Assembly: GCA_020205615.1 (NCBI GenBank)
Contig: CM035171.1
Coordinates: 6,961,399 to 7,025,398, forward strand
Origin: Panax quinquefolius
Lineage: Eukaryota; Streptophyta; Magnoliopsida; Apiales; Araliaceae
Length of the DNA: 64,000 nucleotides
Direction: 5' to 3'
Notes under the pieces: model-generated
Databases searched by the model: none
Seen by the model: the letters and a program-made list of their open reading frames with translations, nothing else
What the model was told of the DNA's origin: nothing
Program-made: the position numbers and the translations under genes
Part shown: positions 58,264-64,000 of the stretch, piece by piece
Position numbering within the stretch: the first letter of the stretch is position 1
How the letters are laid out: the number at the start of each line of letters is the position of its first letter

Positions 58264-59815
58264 TTCTCCCCCATACAAAGATTACATCCCCGAATCGGTT
58301 ACTCATAATTAAGTAAATAAATGAGGGTAATTCTTCATCATATTCTCTTTGAGTTCCCACGTAGCTTCGTCAGCATTGTGGTTCCTCCAAATTACCTTAA
58401 CATAAGGTATAACTTTATTTACGAGAACTTGTTCTTTTTTTCATTAACAATTTGGATGAGAATTTCTTCGTAAGATAAGTCTTTCTCAAAATGTAGGGGT
58501 TCATATTCAATTACATGCTTGTAATCGGTCTTGTAGGGTCGTAATACTGAAACATGGAAGACGTTGTGGACATTCTCGAGTCTTTGAGGTAAGGCTACCT
58601 CGTCTGCGACTTCTCCGATTCTTCTCGATACTTGAAAGGTCCAATGAATCTTGGGCTCAATTTTCCTTTCTTTTCGAACTGATCTTCCCTTCCGGGAGAG
58701 ACCTTCAAGAAAATATAACTACGATTCAAACTTCGATATTTTTATGATGTGGATCAGGCAGATTTCTTCTGTCGATCTTGAGCCGCTACCGATCATTACT
58801 CGGATCACTTTGACTATTTCTGCCGTCTGTTTGTACCATTACGCCCTAGCAATTGTCTTTCACCAACTTCATCCCAAAGAAGCGGACTTACGCACTTTCT
58901 GTAGTATATAACTTCGTGAAGGCGGCATGCCTATACTAAGCGTGGTAACTTTTGTTGTGGCCGAACTCTACTAACGGTGAGGTGATCATCCCAATTTCCT
59001 TTGAAGTCCATCACACGGGCTCTTAGCATATCTTCTAATGTCTGAATCGTTCTCTCTCACTCTGTCCGTCTGCATTTGAGGGTGGTAAAATCATACTTTC
59101 ATTCGCAATTTCGTACCCATGCATTCCTGAAGACGTTTCTAGAAATTTGATGTGAAGCGCGGATCCCTATCTGAAACAATTGATACCGGAACTTCGTGCC
59201 TCGAAAAAATCTCTTTTACGTATAGCCTCGCCAACCGATCTAAGTTGAATCTTATTTTGATCGGAAGGAAGTGTGCGATTTAAATCGATCGGTCAACGAT
59301 AACTCAGTCTTCTGCGTCATAGCCTTCTACGAGTCGTCGGAAGGCCAACCACGAAGTCCATTGTAATATGTTCTCATTTCCATTCTGGGATTTCTAACGG
59401 TTGTAGCAATCCACTCGGTCTCGATGTTCTTCTTTTACTTTCGGCGGCTCGGACACTTGGCAACACTTTTCTGCAAACATCGCGTTTCAAATTCGGCCAC
59501 GAAAATGTTGTCGAAGATCTTGATACATCTTTGTACTACACGGGTGAATCGAATATCTCGAACTATGAGCCTCACTCGAAATTTCTTCCTTAATTTCTTG
59601 TCTTGGCGGAATCCAGATTCTATTTTCAAATCTCGATATTCCTTCCTTATCCATCTTAAATCTTGGTTCGGTTCCTTCGAGATATCTTCTTTGTCACCTT
59701 TTTACATTCTTCGTCACGAAGTTGAGCCTCCTTTACTTTATCTAGTAGAGTTGTACCCGTTGCATCTAAAATAGCTTCTCATCAATCTCCATAGGATATT
59801 TCACTTCGACTCGGT
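58264..59815 (-). mobile_element. Ty3/gypsy element A, integrase to chromodomain, decayed
   Basis: Minus-strand translation in shifting frames recovers the integrase zinc-binding region (STKMYQDL-like, then CPSRRK) near 59500-59450 and LLQPLEIPEWK near 59390. The catalytic core remnant contains RDPRFTS, TDRVRER and a relic of LVEFGHNKSYHA near 59150-58930. A chromodomain-like VIWRNHNADEATWELKENM lies near 58390-58330. Many stops are present. The upstream part is interrupted at 59815 by element B. The chromodomain-like tail suggests a chromovirus (possibly Tekay/Del). Confidence 0.8.
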
Positions 59816-62240
59816 TGTGGCGCCCCAAAATTAGGTATACATCACCCATCTTGGGTGCGCCACTTACATATGCAAAATTTAATACAACTTATTAACATAG
59901 TCGTAGTGTATACAATCGACATAAAGCGTGAGTTTAAATACAAATATCGTCTACTAGATATTATACAAACTCAAACAAAAAGTCCTCATTACAATTATTA
60001 TCACACTATTTCACAAAATAGTGAGGACTACTAATCTTATCTTCGGGACCATCACTCGTTTCCCAGGCTCGTCCCAAAATATTCTCATTTCACGAAGAAA
60101 ATGGTGAAAGAAAGGGTGAGCTCAACTAGCCCGATGAAATATTATGACTAAGATAATGCAAAATAAATTATCAATAGTCTTGACAATGTTAAACCGATAA
60201 AATACAATAGACAAACCGGTTTAATCTGCGGTGAATATCTGATCCATTAAAAAAGTCAAGTAGAAAATAAAATCTACTATCTTTTATGATTTTAAAAGGT
60301 TTTCATCATCATTGTTATAAATGAGACTCGACTTTAATAAATAATCCACATCATCGAATCACCCCGTGACTACTTTTCTGCCAGGATATTCTTTAGTATC
60401 GCGATCACAATTATTCACGCACTCTACGGCCGAGAATAGTTGTGTATTCATTAATGGTCATGATCATGCCAACAATCGTCCATCAATGCACTACTGACCA
60501 TTTGAGGATTTTTAATCACATCATTTGTAACATTACGGTCATGATTACGCGAATAATCCCAGTCGTCATAATCATACCAAGTCCATCCATGCTTCTACGG
60601 GGCCACGAGATGACTTTAAAAAAAAAAAAATATAAACATGAGGATGATGACAATGATATAAGAATTCAATAAAACAAGTTCAAGAATTATTTTATCCGAG
60701 AATTATTAACGTCCAAATTGTCGACATGATCTTTGCTTTGTAGAGTAAAATTCAAGAATGATCGGAAGAATATTTCCGTGAAAAGATCTTTGGATGAAAC
60801 GCAAATATCGAGGATATTCTACTAATTTCATGGAGTATAGAAGTCAAAGTTTTAACCAACTTGGGTATAATAAAGAATGGAATAACAAAAGAAATCACCA
60901 TGCATGCGGTGCCCGCATGACGAGTTATTCAACAGAATAATAATAACGGAACCGGTCGGTGAAATTCACAAAGCGGGATGTTCCAATGAATAATAAAGAT
61001 GGAACCCGATCCGGGTGTAAAACACACGAGATAGGATATTCAACGAGAATGATAAAGATTTTAACCGGTCCGGTGTAAAACACACGAGCATGATGTTCCA
61101 GCGAATAATAAAAAAATGGAACCCGGTCCGTGTAAAACACATGACGTGGATGTTCCAATGAAATAATAGAAGAATGTCACCAAGTAAAGGGTAAATCACG
61201 TATCACGAGTTATTCAAATGTAATAAATAAGCAATGGAATAACATAAGGATTTCACCAAGTATAGGGTATCTGGCATTATCTGAGTTATATATAGGGTAT
61301 GCCACTTTTACGGTTATTCCAATGTAATAATAGTGAATGGAATAACGAAGTTCTCTTCAAAGAAAGAATAACACCCTTTACCAGTAAAAAGAACTCTAAT
61401 ATAGAAGTAGTGAAGTAGCGAGAATACTCTTCTTCTTTTCTATAACTTTCTCTCTATAAACTTTCTCTCTATAATTCTCTCTAGAGTTTCAATGAATTAA
61501 ATAAGAAAATAATGAAGGAATGAGCTTATTTATAGGAAAATGGAATGCATAGTAATTAATCCATGAACGGTCCGTATTGATTTACTTTAATCTGACGGTC
61601 CATAATTAAAAGCAAAATCTTTTAAATAAAATATAATATATTCTATTTATATAAAAACATTTTACTATCTGAAACACTATGCAAAAAAACACTATGCATA
61701 ATAAAATATAATATATTTTATTTATAAAATAACTTTAATAAAGTATTACATTTATATAAAAAGATATTTCATTTTATTACGTTAATAATACGAATAAAAC
61801 AAAACGTCATTATCGCTATAATAATTCATATTATTAATCGACAATAATGGAATCAAACTAAGTGACTTCTCACATAAGCATCGATAATCAATACTGGTGT
61901 CTTCTTGTGCAACCACACGTATTCTTTGTACTTTTACTACCGAGTAGTTCAACAAGATCAACGGTAAAACTTCCGCCGTTATTTCAATAAAATATTTTTG
62001 TCTTTTTCTCGATCAAATAATAATTACATTTGTGGGGTCCACCAATGATTGAGTAGTTATGCGAATATTCCTGCTAAACCTAATATTCCCAGACCAATCG
62101 AATATAATATAACCACTTGTATACTTTGCAAAATTTATAAATATTACCCACAACTATAACATTATATCAAATTATTCCATAATATTCAAAATAATATTTA
62201 TAGAAAATTCATCTTTATTTATAAAAGCTGGGGTCTTACA
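59816..62240 (-). repeat. 3' LTR of gypsy element B (about 2.4 kb)
   Basis: Borders are TGTGGCGCCCCAAAATTAGG on the left and GGGGTCTTACA on the right. On the minus strand the purine tract aagaagggaggt (62252-62241) adjoins the right border. Around 60940-61220 there are several copies of a roughly 55-60-base unit with gatgttccaatgaa, ataataa, ggaaccc and gtgtaaaacaca. The interior is non-coding. Confidence 0.78.
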
Positions 62241-64000
62241 ACCTCCCTTCTTATGAAATTAAGCCCTCAAAATTAGAATACGTACACGGTATGTCGAAGA
62301 GGTAAGGATACCTTGATTTCATTTGATTCTAACTCCCAAGTCATTTCCTCGACATCGTGGTTCCTCCACAAAACTTTGACTTGAGGTATAACCTTGGGCG
62401 TAGAATATGTTCCTTCTTATCAAAATTTGAGCAGGAACCTCTTCATACGTCAAATCTTCCGCTATTTAAATCCGGTTCTAACTTCAATAATATGGTTCGG
62501 GTCTTTCACATATTTACGTAACATGGATATGTGAAAAACGTTATGAACACGAGACATATTTGGCGGTAAAGCGAGTCTATAGGCCACAGTTCCTACTCGA
62601 TCGAGGATTAAAAATGGACCGATGAATCGAGGATTAAGTTTCCCTCTCTTTCCAAATCTTGTAACTCCTTTCCATGGAGCAACTTTTAACAACACATGAT
62701 CTCCTCATTTGAATTCCACGTCCTTTCGATGAAGATCAGCATAACTCTTTTGTCGATTTTGTGAGGTTTTTATACGTTGTCGGATCGTTTGAATCTTTTC
62801 CGTAGTCATACGTACCAACTCCGGTCCCAACAACGTTGCTTCACCCACCTCATCCCAAAGATCTTTGGAAGCGACACTTTCTTCCATACAACGCTTTGAA
62901 TGGAGCCATGCGATACTTGCGATAAGCTGTTGTTGTAGGAAAACTCCACCAATGGTAAAAACTTGTCCCAACTCCTTGAAATCAAGAACACGAGTCTTAA
63001 TAGATCTTGAGAGTTTGAATAGTCCTCTCCATTGTCCGGTCCAGTCGTCGAGGATGATATCTTAGAAACTAAATCGTAAAATCCGTGCCCATAGCTTTTT
63101 GCAAACTAACCCAAAATCGTGAAGTGAATCTTGGGTCTCGATCGAAACTATGGATCTTAGGCATACCATGCGATCTTACAATCTCGTTTATGTATACGTC
63201 TGAGCAAGACGTTCAAGTGTATAAGTTTCTCGTATCGGTAAGAAATGAAACGACTTGGTCGATCTATCAACAATGACCCAAATCGCATCAATGCCTTGAG
63301 AAACCTTAGGAAGGCCGTGAATCGAAATCCATGGTAATGTGCTCCCACTTCCATTACGGAATTTCAAGTGGTTGCAATGGACCTTTTGGTACTTGATGCT
63401 CCGCTTTAACTCGTTGACAAGTTAGACACCTTGAGATAAACAGCGCTATCTCCCTCTTCATATTGCTCCACCAAAATGTATGACGAATATCATGATACAT
63501 TTTGGTACTCCCAGGATGGATTGCAAATGGTGTGTTGTGCGCCTCCATCATGATATTATACTTTAAATCGAAATCGTTAGGAACACAAAAGTGCGGAGTT
63601 GACTCAAGTATTCCTTCTTCATCGATTCTTGCTTCCGGCATAGCACCCTCTTGCACTTTCTTTTTCATACGCATCAGCTCCAGGTCTGTAGCTTGAGCAG
63701 CTTTAACTTTATCGATTAAAGTCGGTTCTACTCGTATATTTGCTATCATCACATGCGTCCACAGAGTCTTTAACTCTATCTCCATCCTTTGCAAGTCACA
63801 CAAAATGGGCCTTTGTGTTGACAATAACGCACTTTCGTTACTTGCATATGATCTTCTACTCAATGCATCGGCTACCACGTTCGCTTTTCGGGATGGTATT
63901 GGATGGTATGATCATAATCTTTCAGCAGTTCAAGCCAACGTCGTTGTCGCGTGTTGAGTTCCTTTTGAGTGAAGAAATATTTGAGGCTTTTATGATCGAA
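62241..64000 (-). mobile_element. Ty3/gypsy element B, RNase H to chromodomain, decayed and running off the window
   Basis: At the right edge the minus strand reads [15 protein letters not shown], the end of the RNase H region. An open stretch of 174 codons (63878-63354) starts VADALSRRS. It contains the integrase H2C2 zinc region (HPGSTKMYHDIRHTFWW, then [12 protein letters not shown]). The integrase core is broken by stops between 63350 and 62990. Stretches at 62971-62705 and 62695-62462 share a frame and carry NRQKSYADLHRKDVEF and [18 protein letters not shown], then [19 protein letters not shown] chromodomain-like tail reads LTYEEVPAQIL onward. Closely related to element A. Confidence 0.88.

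Noticed and set aside
60925..61199. Two overlapping 77-codon frames on the minus strand
   Set aside because: They arise from the repeated units in LTR B. They are repetitive and not protein-like.

Overview
This is a stretch of plant nuclear DNA, most likely from a eudicot. The evidence is GT-AG introns in AT-rich sequence, plant-specific gene families (S-domain receptor kinase, plant mobile domain, PHOS32/34-type universal stress protein), and a heavy load of plant transposable elements: Ty1/copia, chromovirus-type Ty3/gypsy, LINE, hAT, MULE, PIF/Harbinger and Stowaway. I cannot name the species.

Layout. 1-6.6 kb: a decayed Ty1/copia element with its right LTR, abutting a gypsy-like LTR remnant. 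6.7-14.2 kb: decayed PIF/Harbinger transposase and Myb-like genes, an 889-bp hAT element with a perfect 8-bp target-site duplication (TSD), and several inverted-repeat elements. 14.4-15.3 kb: an intact two-exon gene for a small membrane protein. 15.3-19.4 kb: intergenic, with a 347-bp foldback element. 19.4-27.9 kb: an S-domain receptor-kinase gene broken by three frameshifts, and a remnant of its same-strand duplicate, separated by Stowaway and LINE insertions.

28-50 kb is the gene-rich core. It holds a four-exon SNM1/Apollo-type DNA-repair nuclease (minus), a universal stress protein (plus), a four-exon leucine-rich-repeat protein of the outer-arm-dynein-light-chain-1 type (minus) and mitochondrial frataxin (plus, five exons). 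The exon joins I propose keep frame and restore conserved family sequence in each case. A Pack-MULE carrying a fragment of a pentatricopeptide-repeat gene sits between the divergent Apollo and stress-protein genes. A 2.6-kb MULE carrying a plant-mobile-domain gene fragment and fourteen copies of an AACGCC/GGCGTT palindrome lies inside frataxin intron 2.

50-64 kb is again repeat-dominated: small MULE and hAT MITEs, a Harbinger transposase with a 216-codon open remnant, and two nested minus-strand gypsy elements with LTRs of about 3.05 and 2.4 kb. The genes do not form a pathway. The most unusual structure is the palindrome-rich MULE in the frataxin intron, together with an array of seven site II (RGCCCA) motifs next to a telo box upstream of frataxin.
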